Below are positions 22,809 through 35,264 of a stretch of 64,000 nucleotides of DNA, one piece after another. Location of the stretch: NCBI GenBank assembly GCA_941918925.1, contig OW799233.1, positions 60,142,841 to 60,206,840 on the forward strand, in the 5' to 3' direction. Both the position numbers and the translations under genes were made by a program. Every line of letters starts with the position of its first letter. Within the stretch, counting starts at the first letter, position 1. The stretch is from Phyto melanocephala. Taxonomy: Eukaryota; Arthropoda; Insecta; Diptera; Rhinophoridae. The notes below the pieces were generated by a model. The model searched no databases and was not told where the DNA came from. It worked only from the letters and a program-made list of their open reading frames with translations.

Positions 22809-23789
22809 TCTATATATATAAAAGTGAAACTCTGTGTGTGTGTGTTAGCTATAGACTCCGAAACTGTAAAACCGATCGGGCTCAAACTTTGGTAAGTTGT
22901 TGTACACATACCAGGGAGTGTTTATGGGTGGAAAAAAGTGGGCGGGGCCACGTCCATAAAAAATAAGTTATCATTATAAGCTACTTGCACATGACCGATT
23001 TTTCTGAAACTTTGCAAACATATCGAGCTCTCATGACTAAATAATTTCGCGATTAGAAAAGTGGGCGGGGTGACGCCCACAAAAAAGTTTTAATTTTGAG
23101 GTACTTGCACCGGACTGATTTTTCTGAAACTTTGCACACACATTGAGCTATCATGACTTTATAATTTCGTGATTAGAAAAGTGGGCAGGGCCACGCCCAT
23201 AAAAAAAACTTATAATTTTGAGGTACTTCCACTAGACCGATTTTTCTGAAACTATGCATACATATTGAGCAGTTATGAATTTACAATTTCGTGATTAGAA
23301 AATTGGGCAGTGCCACGCCCATAAAAAAAACTTATCATTTTCAGCTACTTAAACTTCACCGATTTTTCTAAAACTTTTCACACACATATTGAAGTCTCAT
23401 GGTTGTACAATTTCGTGATTAGAAAAGTGGGCAGGGCACGCCCATAAGAAAAGATATAATTTTGCGGTACTTGCTCTGGACCGATTTTTGTGAAACTTTG
23501 CACACATATTGAGTTGTCATGACTGTACAATTTTGTGATTAGAAAATTGGACAGTGCCACGCCCATAAGAAATAAATTACCATTTTCAGCTACTTCACCG
23601 ATTTTTCTAATACTTTGCACACATATTGAGCTGTCATGACTATACAGTTTCGTGATTAGAAAAGTGTGCAGGGCAACGCCTATTAGAAAAAGTTATAATT
23701 TTTAGTTTTTTTAACTTGATATTCAATTTCAGTTCAGAATGCATTTTTATTCATTAAGGGGCGTAGCAACGCGCGCCGGGCTTTTCTAG
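22809..23789 (+). mobile_element. non-autonomous Helitron, single copy
   Basis: Starts TCTATATATATAAAAGTG after an A and ends GCTTTTCTAG before a T. This is the 5'-TC...CTAG-3' structure with A|T insertion typical of Helitrons. A GC-rich, hairpin-capable stretch (GGGGCGTAGCAACGCGCGCC) precedes the end. The interior consists of about six ~120-bp repeats, each with a GGGCGGGGCCACGCCC-like palindrome. No Rep/helicase is encoded; the open frames are repeat artefacts. Confidence 0.85.
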
Positions 23790-24256
23790 TGTATACATAA
23801 ATATAAATTCTTAATGTGCACCCAACTGCTAATAAATTTATTAAAAATTGAATGTAATTTGAAATAAATTTTGCTATAAATTTAATAATTCTCTTAGATA
23901 AACGATATCTCATGAAAAACTCTGCATTAGGTAAACTAAAATGATCCATTCGACTTCTGTGGTTATATTTTCTTTTCATACCATAAGAAGTATTTACTTT
24001 ATATAAATTATACAAATGTGTAAATCCTTTTAATCGTAAAGGCAGGCATCTTTCAATTGTTTAAAAATAGCAAAAATATAATATATTTTAATTCAAGCAT
24101 CAAATGTTTTCTTCCAGTTAAGAACTGAAATTTGGCAAAATAATCTCAAAGTTATAAAATAACTGAACTTTGTGTTAATGGGTTTTGGCTAACCAAGGCT
24201 TAAATTTTGAGTTTAGTGTTAACTGTAGGTTAATTTTTTTATTGTTAACGGCCCTG

Positions 24257-24426
24257 AGGGCCATTATTACAACTTGTTGTTAGTTAAAGGTAGGATATTT
24301 TGTGCCCGATAAATAGCTTTGCATTATTACAACTTCCATTTTTTATTGTTATTATTATTATTATTAATACTAATAATATTCAATAGATAAAAAAATAATA
24401 AATGAAGGCTTTATAATAATGGCCCT
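24257..24426. mobile_element. small MITE
   Basis: Ends AGGGCCATTATTACAA and TTATAATAATGGCCCT form inverted repeats of about 15 bp with one mismatch; the interior is simple AT-rich sequence. Flanking TGA/TAA may be a TWA-like duplication (PIF/Harbinger style) but do not match exactly. Confidence 0.5.
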
Positions 24427-24764
24427 AAATATACTTAGTCTTTCGCCATAAAAATTTCTTTTTTACGTTTTCTAATTATATTATTTGTGTTCTAAAAAAA
24501 ATTATCAAAAAATTTAGAAAAAATGCGATTCAGACGTTTATGTTAAGTGAACTATCAATGTAGCATTAATATGTTGCAGAAAAAAAAATTTAACGAAGTT
24601 TATAAACATCTCGTTCTGTGTAGCTTTAAAATAAAAAAATGTTGTGTATCATACTCGTACCATAAAACTCATTCATTATCAGTCTTTCGAATTCTGTTTC
24701 ACAATTAATTTTAGTCACTGTACTAAAATTAATGCTAGAAAAAAATAAACAGTTTTAAACTTAC

Positions 24765-25237
24765 TTGAATCGCTGTATAAGCTTTTCAATGACAAATGAG
24801 TAGCAGGCACACGACAATGAGTACATTGCCATTCCCCAGCAACCGAAGCGAACGCCTTCTTCGTACAAGATTTGTGCTTGCGTACCCTCAAGGGCTTTGG
24901 GGTCTCCGTTGAATACAGCTTCACCCACAAAATCCGTAAAATACAAAGAATAGCAGACATGAGCCATCCAACAGAAAAGGTTTGTTAAACAAACCATACG
25001 CAAAGAGTGTGGCATATAAACAATCGATAGCAAATAGTGTGACAGCTTTTCAACAGGTTGCTCTGCTGCGGTAGTATTTTCACCCTCATTAGTGTTGAAG
25101 CTTAATTCTTGTTGACGCTGTTGCATACCATCTTTAGTTTCCGTAAACGAAGTTTCCCCTATTTCATTACCATCTGTTGAATTGCTACTAAAATAATCCG
25201 CTTGCTGTTGGACATCATTAGACGTCAGCTTATCAAA
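24765..25237 (-). CDS. Slc45-1: Slc45-1-like transporter, exon 4 (internal)
   Basis: Internal coding exon on the minus strand. The acceptor is CCCGTAG before 25237 and the donor is CAA|GTAAGT at 24764. It enters in phase 0 from exon 3 and ends after 157 codons plus two bases. It encodes a hydrophilic cytoplasmic loop rich in Gln, Ser and Glu, then the conserved segment FCWMAHVCYSLYFTDFVGE, a hallmark of the SLC45 family, and part of the next membrane helix. The roughly 150 C-terminal residues expected for the family are not found to the left within this window. Confidence 0.88.
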
Positions 25238-26730
25238 CTACGGGAAGAAAAATGGTACAATTGTATTTGTATTTTGTATATTTATGTATTTTGCATGTTT
25301 ATGTGCTAATATTTAACGACTCAGCGGTAAAAGGCAACAGGTCTTTACATTTCAGGCCTTCTGGAAGCTTATTTTACACCTTTTATATTTTAATCTTATT
25401 CTACCTTGCCTTTCCTTAAATGCCTTTTAGAAAAAATCCAAACTCCCTGCTAAAGATTCGATAGTCATTCTCATTATTCTTCTTTAAGAACGAAAGAAAA
25501 GTGTACATTCTCGTGTGCATTTTTTTTTAGTTTTTGTGTTCTTAGCCACAACAAAAAATGTTGAAACCGTTACTAAAATTAGATATAATAAAAAGGAGTA
25601 AAATCAATAATTCAGAAAACATTGAAAAATAAACAAGAATTCGTTTCATTGCGTTTCAACCTTCTAAGGAGTGAGTTGAACAGTGCTGAACTCAAAAGAG
25701 GAAAAAAATATGTTTACAAAATTTCTAAAACTGTTAATAATTTAAAATAATTATTTTAAAAACAACTTAATCCATTTAACAGGTCTTCACGTAAAGGGTT
25801 CCAAAGAGGTCTTCTAGAAGCCCCGTTTATAGAAGCAGGTGTGGAAGCACTGCATATTAAAAACTAATAGGTATGTAATGGGAACAAAAGTTCATATGTT
25901 AGCTAAATGAGTAGAAATAAGGCCTTTTATAAGGCCTGCTTACCCGTACTTTTTACCACTGAGGAAAACTTGCAAATTTAAACGTCGGGGAAAAAAACAT
26001 ACATACTTACCTACATATAGACATACCCAGCCAGCATTTTTTTTAAATTTCTGATCAAATTAGAGTTTTCTCGACTCCTCATAGCGATTTAAATGCAAAA
26101 AGTATTAAAATGCGACTAAAATGGAGACATTTATAATTCGTTTCTTTTATTCAGTATAGAGTCACATTCGATCCCTTTTATAGTCTTTTTCGATTCGTTT
26201 TTAGTCCTTTCTTACTGATTTTGTGAGCCTTTTTCGAGTTATTTATCACTCGAGTATTGAGAAATTTTTATCTGGTATTTTCTAATTGTTTGGAAATCTT
26301 TTAATAGTCATTTATCAGTTGTGTTGCTTATCGAATTTGATTTTTTGTTCTATCAGTCAGTTTTCTAAATCCCACGTTAACAACAATGTGATTTTTATAA
26401 ATAACTTGATTTAGTTCAGTTTTCATTAACGGCACAGTGATTGCTTTTGAAAAATGAAACCAAATTGAGTTGATTCGTAAAATCAAGTCCATATGAACCT
26501 GAAGTAACATACAATAAAACTACATTAAATTAAGTTTTATGTTTTCACGCAATTATTAAAATAAAAATTTACATAAAAAATATGTTATTTATTCTATATG
26601 CGTCTCTGTGTTTTATTTTTAGATTTTTTTTTTGCGAAATTAAATTTTTGGCCTCTTTTCTGCCAATATTTTTTTGTGTTTAGCTAACCTGGCCTTTTTT
26701 ATGTCAATTTATTCACAATATCTTACTTTT

Positions 26731-26737
26731 TTATCTA

Positions 26738-26787
<50 letters not shown>
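26731..26787. repeat. (ATCT)n microsatellite
   Basis: About a dozen ATCT units lie directly against the 5' TC of the first Helitron in the array. The run probably grew from the TCTATATATA terminus. Confidence 0.9.
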
Positions 26788-26792
<5 letters not shown>

Positions 26793-29700
26793 ATATATAA
26801 AAGTGAAACTCTGTGTGTATTAGCTATAGACTCCGAAACTGTAAAACCGATCGGACTCAAACTTTGGCAAGTTGTTGTACACATACCAGGGAGTGTTTAT
26901 GGGTGGAAAAAAGTGGGCGGGCCACGCCCATAAAAAATAAGTTATCATTTTTAGCTACTTGCACTTGACCGTTTTTTCTGAAACTTTGCACACATATTGA
27001 GCTGTCATGACTTTATAATTTCGTGATAAGAAAAATGGGCGGGGTTTCGCCCATAAAAAAGTTATAATTTTGAGGTACTTGCACTTGACGGATTATTCTG
27101 AAACTTTTCACACATATTGAGATGTCATAACTTTATAATTTCGTGATAAGAAAAGTGGGCGGGGCCACGCCCATAAAAAAGTTATAATTGTGAGGTACTT
27201 GCACTTGACTGATTATTCTTAAACTTTGAACACATATTGAGATGTTATAACTTTATAATTTTGTGATTAGAAAAGTGAGCAGGGCCACGCCCATAAAAAA
27301 AAGTTATAATTTTGAGGTATTTGCTCTGGATCGATTTTTCTGAAACTTTGCACACATATTGAGCTGTCATGACTTTATAATTTCGTGATAAGAAAAGTGG
27401 GCGGGGCCACGCCCATAAAATAGTTATAATTTTGAGGTACTTGCACTTGTCTGATTATTCGGAAACTTTGCACACATATTGAGATGTCATAACTTTATAA
27501 TTTTGTGATTAGAAAAGTGGGCAGGGCCACGCCCATAAAAAAGTTATAAGTTTGAGGTATTTGCTCTGGATCGATTTTTCTGAAACTTTGCACACATATT
27601 GAGCTGTCATGACGTTACAATTTCGTGATTAGAAAAGTGGGCAGTGCCACACCCATTAAAAAAAAAAGTTTTCATTTTCAGCTACTTAAACTTTACCGAT
27701 TTTTCTAAAACCTTTCTCACACATATTGAGATCTCATGGTTATACAATTTCATGATTAGAAAAGTGGGCGGAGGCACGCCCATAAAAAAGTTATAATTTT
27801 GAGGTACTTTCACTGGACCGATTTTTCTGAAACTTTGCACACTTATTGAGCTGTCATGACTATATAATTTTGAGGTTTGAAAAGTGGGCGGGGCCACGCC
27901 CATAAAAAAGTTATAATTTTGAGGTACTTGCACTTGACTGATTATTCTGAAACTTTGCACACATATTGATATGTCATAACTTTATAATTTCGTGATAAGA
28001 AAAGTGGGCGGGGCCAAGCCCATAAAATAGTTATAATTTTGAGGTACTTGCACTTGTCTGATTATTCGGAAACTTTGCACACATATTGAGATGTCATAAC
28101 TTTATAATTTTGTGATTAGAAAAGTGGGCAGGGCCACGCCCATAAAAAAAGTTATAAGTTTGAGGTATTTGCACTGGATAGATTTTTCTGAAACTGTGCA
28201 CACATATTGAGCTGTCATGACGTTACAATTTCGTGATTAGAAAAGTGGGCAGTGCCACACCCATAAAAAAAAGTTTTCATTTTCAGCTACTTAAACTTTA
28301 CCGATTTTTCTAAAACCTTTCTCACACATATTGAGATCTCATGGTTATACAATTTCGTGATTAGAAAAGTGGGCGGAGGCACGCCCATAAAAAAGTTATA
28401 ATTTTGAGGTACTTTCACTGGACCGATTTTTCTGAAACTTTGCACACTTATTGAGCTGTCATGACTATATAATTTTGAGGTTTGAAAAGTGGGCAGTGCC
28501 ACGCCCATAAAAAAAATTTACCATTTTCTGCTACTTGAACTTCACCGATTTTTCTAGAACTCTGCACATACATATTGAGCTCTCATGATTATACAATTTC
28601 GTGATTAGAAAATTGGTCAGTGCCACGCCCATAAGAAATAAGATATAATTTTTAGCTACTTGCACTAGATCGATTTTTCGGAACATACACACACATATTG
28701 AGCTGTCATGACTATATAATTTCGTGATTAGAAAAGGGGGCAGGGCCACTCCCATAAAAATAGTTATAATTTTGATGTACTTGCTCTGGACCGATTTTTG
28801 TGAAACTTTGCACACATATTGAGTTGTCAAGACTATACAATTTCGTGATTAGAAAAGTGGGCACTGCCACGCCCGTAAAAAAACTTACCATTTTCAGCTA
28901 CTTGAACTTCACCGATTTTTCTGGAACTTCGCGCACACATATTGAGCTCTCATGATTATACAATTTCGTGATTAAAAAAGTGGGCAGTGCCAAGCCCAAT
29001 AAAAAAAGTAATAATTTTTAACTTTTTGATATTCAGTTAAAATTCAGAATGCAATTTTATACACTAATGGGCGTAGCAACGCGCGCCGGGCTTTTCTAGT
29101 ATGTATATAAAAGTGAAACTCTGTGTGTGTGTGTGTTAGCTATAGACTCCGAAACCATAAAGCCGGTCGTACTCAAACTTTGGCAAGTTGTTGTATACAT
29201 GGCAGGGAGTGTTTATAGGTTGTAAAAAGTGGGCGGGTCTACGCCCATAAAAAATAAGTTATCATTTTTAGCTACTTGCACTTGACCGATTTTTCTGAAA
29301 CTTTGCACACACATTGAACTCTAATGATTATACAGTTTCGTGATTAGAAAAGTGGGCAGTGCCACGCCTATAAAAAAAAGTTATAATTGTAAGGTAATTG
29401 CACTGGACCGATTTTTCTAAAACTTTGCACACATATTGAGCTGTCATGACTATACAGTTTATTGATTAGAGAAGTGCGCAGTATTACGCCCATAAAAAAA
29501 GTTATCATTTGCAGCTACTTGAACTTTACCAATTTTTCTGAAACTTTGCACACATATTGAGCTGCCATGACTATACAGTTTCGTGATTAGAAAAGTGGGC
29601 AGTGCCACGCCCATAAGAAATAAGTTATAATTTTTAGCTACTTGCACTAGATCGATTTTTCGGAACCTACACACACATATTGAGCTGTCATGACTATATA

Positions 29701-31564
29701 ATTTCGTGATTAGAAAAGGGGGCAGGGCCACTCCCATAAAAAAAGTTATAATTTTGATGTACTTGCTCTGGACCAATTTTAGTGAAACTTTGCACACATA
29801 TTGAGTTGTCAAGACTATACAATTTCGTGATTAGAAAAGTGGGCACTGCCGCACCCGTAAAAAACTTACCATTTTCAGCTACTTAAACGTCACCGATTTT
29901 TCTGGAACTTCGCGCACACATATTGAGCTCTCATGATTACACAATTTCGTGATTAAAAAAGTGGGCAGTGCCAAGCCCAATAAAAAAAGTAATAATTTTT
30001 AACTTTTTGATATTCAGTTAAAATTCAGAATGTAATTTTATACACTAATGGGCGGAGCAACGCGCGCCGTGCTTTTCTAGTCTATATATATAAAAGTGAA
30101 ACTCTGTGTGTGTGTGTGTGTGTTAGCTATAGACTCCGAAACTGTAAAACCGATCGGGCTGAAACTTTGGTAAGTTGTTGTACACATACCAGGGAGTGTT
30201 TATGGGTGAAAAAAAGTGGGCGGGGCCACGCCCATAAAAAATTAGTTAGCATTTTAAGCTACTTGCACATGACCGATTTTTCTGAAACTTTGCACACATA
30301 TCGAGCTGTCATGACTAAATAATCTCGTGATAAGAAAAGTGGGCGGGGCCACGCCCCTAAAAAAGTTTTAATTTTGAGGTACTTGCACTGGACCGATTTT
30401 TCTGAAACTTTGCACAGATATTGAGCTGTCATGACCTTATAATTTCGTGATTAAAAAAGTGGGCGGGGCCACGCCCATAAAAAAAAGGCTACAATTTTGA
30501 GGTACTTGCACCAGACCGATTTTTCTGAAACTTTGCACACATATTGAGCTGTCATGACTAAATAATTTCGTGATTAGAAAAGTGGGCAGTGCCACGCCTA
30601 TAAAAAAAAGGTATCATTTTGAGGTACTTGCACTTGACCGATTATTCTGAAACTTTGCACACATATTGAGCTGTTATGACTTTACAATTTCGTGATTAGA
30701 AAAGTGGGCAGGGCCACGCCCATAAAAACAATTTTAATTTTGAGGTACTTGCACTGGTCCGATTCTTCTGAAACTTTGCACACATATTGAGCTGTTATGA
30801 CTTTACAATTTCGTGACTAGAAAAGTGGGCAATGCCACGCCCATAAAAAAATTATAATTTTTAGGTTTTTGCACTTGATATTCAATTAAAATTCAGAATG
30901 CATTTCGATTCATTAAGGGGCGTAGCAACGCGCGCCGGGTTTGGCTAGTATGTATATAAAAGTGAAACTCTGTGTGTGTGTGTTAGCTATAGACTCTGAA
31001 ACCATAAAGCCGGTCGGACTCAAACTTTGGCAAGTTGTTGTATACATACCAGGGAGTGTTTATAGGTTGTAAAAAGTGGGCGGGGCTACGCCCATAAAAA
31101 ATAAGTTATAATTTTTAGCTACTTGCACTTGACCGATTTTTCTGAAACTTTGCACACACATTGAACTCTAATGATTATACAGTTTCGTGATTAGAAAAGT
31201 GGGCAGTGCCACGCCTATAAAAAAAAGTTATAATTGTAAGGTAATTGCACTGGACCGATTTTTCTAAAACTTTGCACACATATTGAGCTGTCATGACTAT
31301 ACAGTTTATTGATTAGAAAAGTGCGCAGTGTTACGCCCATAAAAAAAGTTATCATTTTCAGCTACTTGAACTTCACCGATTTTTCTAAAACTTTGCACAC
31401 ATATTGAGCTACCATGACTATACAGTTTCGTGATTAGAAAAGTGGGCAGTGCCACGCTCATAAAAAAAACAGAATTTTTAGCGTCTTGCGCTTGATATTC
31501 AATGAAAATAAGAATGCATTTTGATCCATTAAGGGGCGTAACAAAGCGCGCCGGGCTTGGCTAG
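26788..31564 (+). mobile_element. head-to-tail array of four non-autonomous Helitrons
   Basis: Four copies lie end to end without spacer: 26788-29099, 29100-30080, 30081-30948 and 30949-31564. Each starts with (TCTA or TATG)TATATAAAAGTGAAACTC and a GTGTGT run, continues with TTAGCTATAGACTC, and ends in a GC-rich stretch plus CTAG. Copies 2 to 4 begin at the base after the previous CTAG. The interiors hold different numbers of a ~120-bp repeat, about 33 units in all. No Rep/helicase is present. Confidence 0.85.
26890..29010. repeat. ~120-bp tandem repeats with a ~605-bp higher-order unit
   Basis: Each ~120-bp unit carries a GTGGGCGGGGCCACGCCCA-like palindrome, a pyrimidine-rich CCGATTTTTCTGAAACTTTG stretch, GCACACATATTGAG and TTTCGTGATTAGAAAAG. 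In addition a block of five units recurs about 605 bp apart (for example the GTCTGATTATTCGG variant at about 27450 and 28057). Open frames across the repeat are artefacts of the unit length. Confidence 0.85.
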
Positions 31565-31572
31565 TAATATAT

Positions 31573-31990
31573 AAAATAAAAAAAAAAAATTTTTTTGGCT
31601 CGTTCACTCCAACCTGTATACCACGTTTGAATGTATGTATGTATATGTATGTATGAATGAATGTATGTACGTATGTATGTTGTTGTGAAAAAAACGAGGT
31701 GGTCGTGGTTTTTTCCTTATATGTTTATGTACCGATTTCTCTGATTGTCAATACCAATCTGCTCCCGGATATTTCTGATATTCTAATACATCACCCGGGT
31801 CCAGGCAATGTGGGCGGGTTTCAAAAAATTGATTTCAACATACACAGGGATAGAAAGACAGACGAATAGGCGGACATGACTTGATCGACTCCACTTTTCA
31901 TAAGCTTTCAGAAATATATACTTTATGGGGTCGGAAATGAAAATTGTAGTAATTTCACACGGAAAGACAAAACTATATATTGGTTGGTTG
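31573..31990 (+). repeat. hairpin-ended repeat, family 2, partial
   Basis: Contains an ATGT microsatellite (31630-31680), CACCCGGGTCCAGGC, and CATAAGCTTTCAGAAATATATAC followed by GGGGTCGGAAATG. The same blocks occur reversed at 63661-64000 and in part at 45613-46228 and 61910-62046. Confidence 0.6.
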
Positions 31991-33030
31991 GTTAACATGG
32001 TAGTTCGCTCACGCAAACAGCCAAGTGGAGTCTGTATGACTTCGTTTGGCCGGACCACATCACTCGTCAGCTCTAATATATCCCAGAATAAATCCAAGAG
32101 TAGGGATAGTAGATCCACTCCGTGAGGTGTCTCAGAAGATAATTCAGTCCGACTTCAGATATCGCAGACAAGCCATCCAGTACATGTTCGCCTAGCAATC
32201 TGTGTCTCTTAGCCGCCAGGGCAGGACATTCGCAGAGAAGGTGGAAAACCGATTCCTCCTTCTCTCTATCCCGACAGCTGCGACAATGTTCGTTCGGTGG
32301 GAGGCCGAGTTGACTTGTATGTTTGCCTACCACCAGCAACCTCGATATGTTCCTCCGACTTCGACTAGTAAGTTGCAATGTACGCTGTGCATCAAAAAAG
32401 GGCCAAGTAAGCCGTGCCACCTTACACGTGCTCAGCCCACGCCACCTGTCATCGGCCTTCCGTAGAAAATGTCTAGAGATTCTACTTTTAATAGTCAACA
32501 ACGGGTTTGCAACTGCACTTGGGTTAGAGAAATCTAAAGCAGATCCTCGCTTGGTTAGCTTATCAGCCCGCTCGTTACCATAGTGGCCCTTATGCGCAGG
32601 AACCCAAACTAGAGTAACGTCAGACCGTTGACTAAGCCTTTCCAGTTCCTGTCTACATTGGCCAACTAGTTTAGACGTGATAATGTATGACCTGAGTGCC
32701 ACCTGACTGTCGACAAATATACCAATACTCCCGTGGATATTCTTGACATTCAGTACCCTACTGCCTCCCTGATAGCGAGTATTTCCGCCGAGTCCCCATT
32801 TCCTATCAAACATCCTACGAAACGTGTAGTAGGCTACCGTAGCCATCTTCACCCTGTGCTGGACGTTCAGTTTCCACGACAATTTAGAGTGCAGGATAAT
32901 ACCCAGAAATTTCGCCTATCCGTTAGGGGAGTTTTGCAGTTCCCTAACATCGGTGGTCTGAAGGTCAGAATCTTGGTCTTTGTTGTGAATAGTACTAGTT
33001 CCGTTTTTTTGTACGTTCGCAGAAAGAAAA
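31990..33030 (-). mobile_element. LINE fragment (RNase H-bearing)
   Basis: 3' part of a minus-strand non-LTR retrotransposon. Its left edge meets the family-2 repeat; its right edge is truncated inside RT. I could not identify a poly(A) tail or target duplication. Confidence 0.7.
32073..32882 (-). pseudogene. LINE ORF2 C-terminus: RT thumb, RNase H, zinc knuckle
   Basis: The start matches the end of an RT domain (thumb, YYTFRRMFDRKWGL). It jumps within a few tens of residues to the RNase H core IFVDSQVAL and WVPAHKGHYGNERAD, so the section with the first RNase H aspartate is deleted. A CCHC-type finger follows (CRSC ... HLLCECPAL). The earlier RT sequence (LVLFTTKTKI, near 32970) is in another frame. 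RNase H with this WVP-H-G-NE-AD motif is typical of the I/R1/LOA group of LINEs. Confidence 0.82.
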
Positions 33031-33064
33031 ATTAATTTCTAAGTACGATTTATATCTGGTTTTC

Positions 33065-33135
33065 TTAAAGCAAGTAAAAAACGGGCTTGCTTTACACGGC
33101 ACGGCCGAATACAGCACTCTTACTTGCTTTTGCTT
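33065..33135 (-). repeat. family-2-type terminal hairpin fragment
   Basis: GGCACGGCCGAATACAGCAC then TCTTACTTG, the same terminal arrangement as the ends of the family-1 and family-2 repeats, here alone. Confidence 0.5.
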
Positions 33136-34054
33136 GCATAAGTAATATTTTTTTTTGCTGAAGTAATTGTAATTGCAAGAGTTCATAGGAATACTTCAGA
33201 TTCAATAGTGATTTAAATTATCTTTGTTGTTAAAAATTTTATTTATCTCCCACAAAACTAAATTAATATATAAAAATCATAAAATAAAAAAAATTTAAGT
33301 TAAAAAAAAGAAAATTATTATTAAATTTGTATATTTAAACGAAATAAAATTGTCATAATAAGCATTAAATATTTGCTTGCTCAGATCTTAGCACCTCAAA
33401 ATTAATTTTTTAGCGATAAAATCGCTTATTTGTACTAGAGAATATAAATTAAGAGAATATATTTGAGCTAAAATTGCGGCTGATTAAGTTTTAAGACATT
33501 GCCAAACTAAGCAATTTGCATTACCCTACATTGCCACATGCAAGTGAAAAAGAAAAACAATACACTAACACCTTTTTACTAACACAACCACAATTTTGCA
33601 ACCTGCGACTCAGCTTGCAAACAAATTTTTAAGCCAGTTAAATTTTCACACTTATGGCAAGTAAAGTGACAAGACGAAAAACAGTGTTGTCGAATACCGA
33701 ATTTTTTGTTAACTCACTATTATTTCATATAATTGTGGTAAATAATTCAGATAATTTTTTGAATAAATATGTATATGAAGAATATTGAGAAAAAGCAAGG
33801 ACATTCATTAAAAATGTAAGTTTTAAAATAAATATAAATTTTTGATTAAAAAAATTTAAAAAAGTTATAACGTTCAATAGTGGGTATTGGCAACACTTAA
33901 TTAACAATTGAAGTAGCGCTATTTATTTTGAATTTATTTGAAGTTTATTTGTTGACGACTTTTTAAAAATGAAATTGCACTGTGCTGTCTAGCCACTTAC
34001 AAAATTGTTGTGTTTTTTTCGGCATTTCTACTGATTTTCGTTAATAATACGAAT

Positions 34055-34238
34055 CATGGTACAATTATCAGGTAGGACAGCTGATTTTTTTTCTCTACCT
34101 TAAGGTTTAACTAAAATGTCAAATTTTGTTTACGTACACACATTTGCTTTTTGACACTTAAGTCGTCGTTTTCCAACAACAAAATACATGTAGAATTTTG
34201 TTTTTGCAGAACTGAGGCTACCTGATGATTGTACCATG
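34055..34238. mobile_element. 184-bp MITE with 8-bp target duplication
   Basis: Inverted ends CATGGTACAATTATCAGGTA and TACCTGATGATTGTACCATG (one mismatch). Both sides show ATACGAAT (34047-34054 and 34239-34246), a perfect 8-bp duplication. Eight-base duplications occur in hAT and P superfamilies; the CATG start is reminiscent of P elements. No coding capacity. Confidence 0.85.
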
Positions 34239-35264
34239 ATACGAATACACTACTTGCAAGTAACTACTTGCTTGTGGCAACGTAGGGTTACATACAAGTG
34301 TTGTATACTTATTATTAGTGAAAATTTCTTTGAAATAGTCGAATCTCTTGCCATTTGATTTTCTGTTTACACATGCGAAAACAAGTTCATTTTCACAATG
34401 TCGTCAAAGCGTAAACTTTGTTGTTTTAATTCTGCCTCCATATTTACTTTTTGTTTGCTTTGCTTGGATAGAGTTACCGAGTTCATCATATGGCGAATTT
34501 TTGGAGAATCATTTAACATTTATTATTATTATTATTATTATTATTTTAATAATATTAATGGTCAATAATTGACAAATTTGCTTTGTTTAGCGTGCATTTA
34601 AAAAAATATATCAAAATAATACATTTAAAAAGTTAAAACTTTAATTACAAATTTACAATAATCCAGTAAATTTGCATTACATTCTAAGAAGGTAACATTG
34701 TTTATCATTTTGACATTTAGTGGCATGCCACTGTCAAATTTCTACTCGTATGTAAATTTATCTGCCGCTGCCATGTAAGAGCATTAGCAAAAAATTGTAA
34801 GTGTATTGAACTTTTTGAACTGTTAATGGCATGTCGCTAGGTAAGCGACTGAACAAACAAAATACCATTTTAGCGATGAAGCTAAAATATTTGATGCAAT
34901 TAATTTTTAGCTTGTTAGCGATTAAGATTTAGCTAAGAGAATTACACAATAAAGCTGCAGGTTTTCCAAAACTATGTTCCCGCATTAAGGAATGCCATCT
35001 TTTCCGCTTTGAATTTAATTCAATAAGCCGTTAATGGTTTAAACTATAAACTACAATTTAACATATTAGAAAACAATGTTTTATTTCATTCGGTTAATTT
35101 TTTCAAAACTTTTTGTAGTAATTTAAGTACAAGGTATGTATATTCAGAAGGTATGTGTGTATGTACATATATGCATCGCGGCAACAAACACAACAATTGA
35201 AAAACACATACAATTTGTTTTTGTATAAATGTCTGTAAATGTCACACAATTTTTTATTTGGGTA

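Noticed and set aside
28287..30322. Several open frames of 70-120 codons across the Helitron repeats (for example 28531-28830 and 29459-29812 minus).
   Set aside because: They arise because the ~120-bp unit is nearly a multiple of three; the peptides are themselves repeats, without domains, and start and stop at random within units.
22809..31564. CRISPR-like array because of regularly spaced palindromic repeats.
   Set aside because: The units are contiguous tandem repeats without unique spacers, inside Helitrons of a eukaryotic genome.
32202..32583. Plus-strand frames of 86-87 codons.
   Set aside because: Antisense shadows of the LINE RNase H region on the minus strand.
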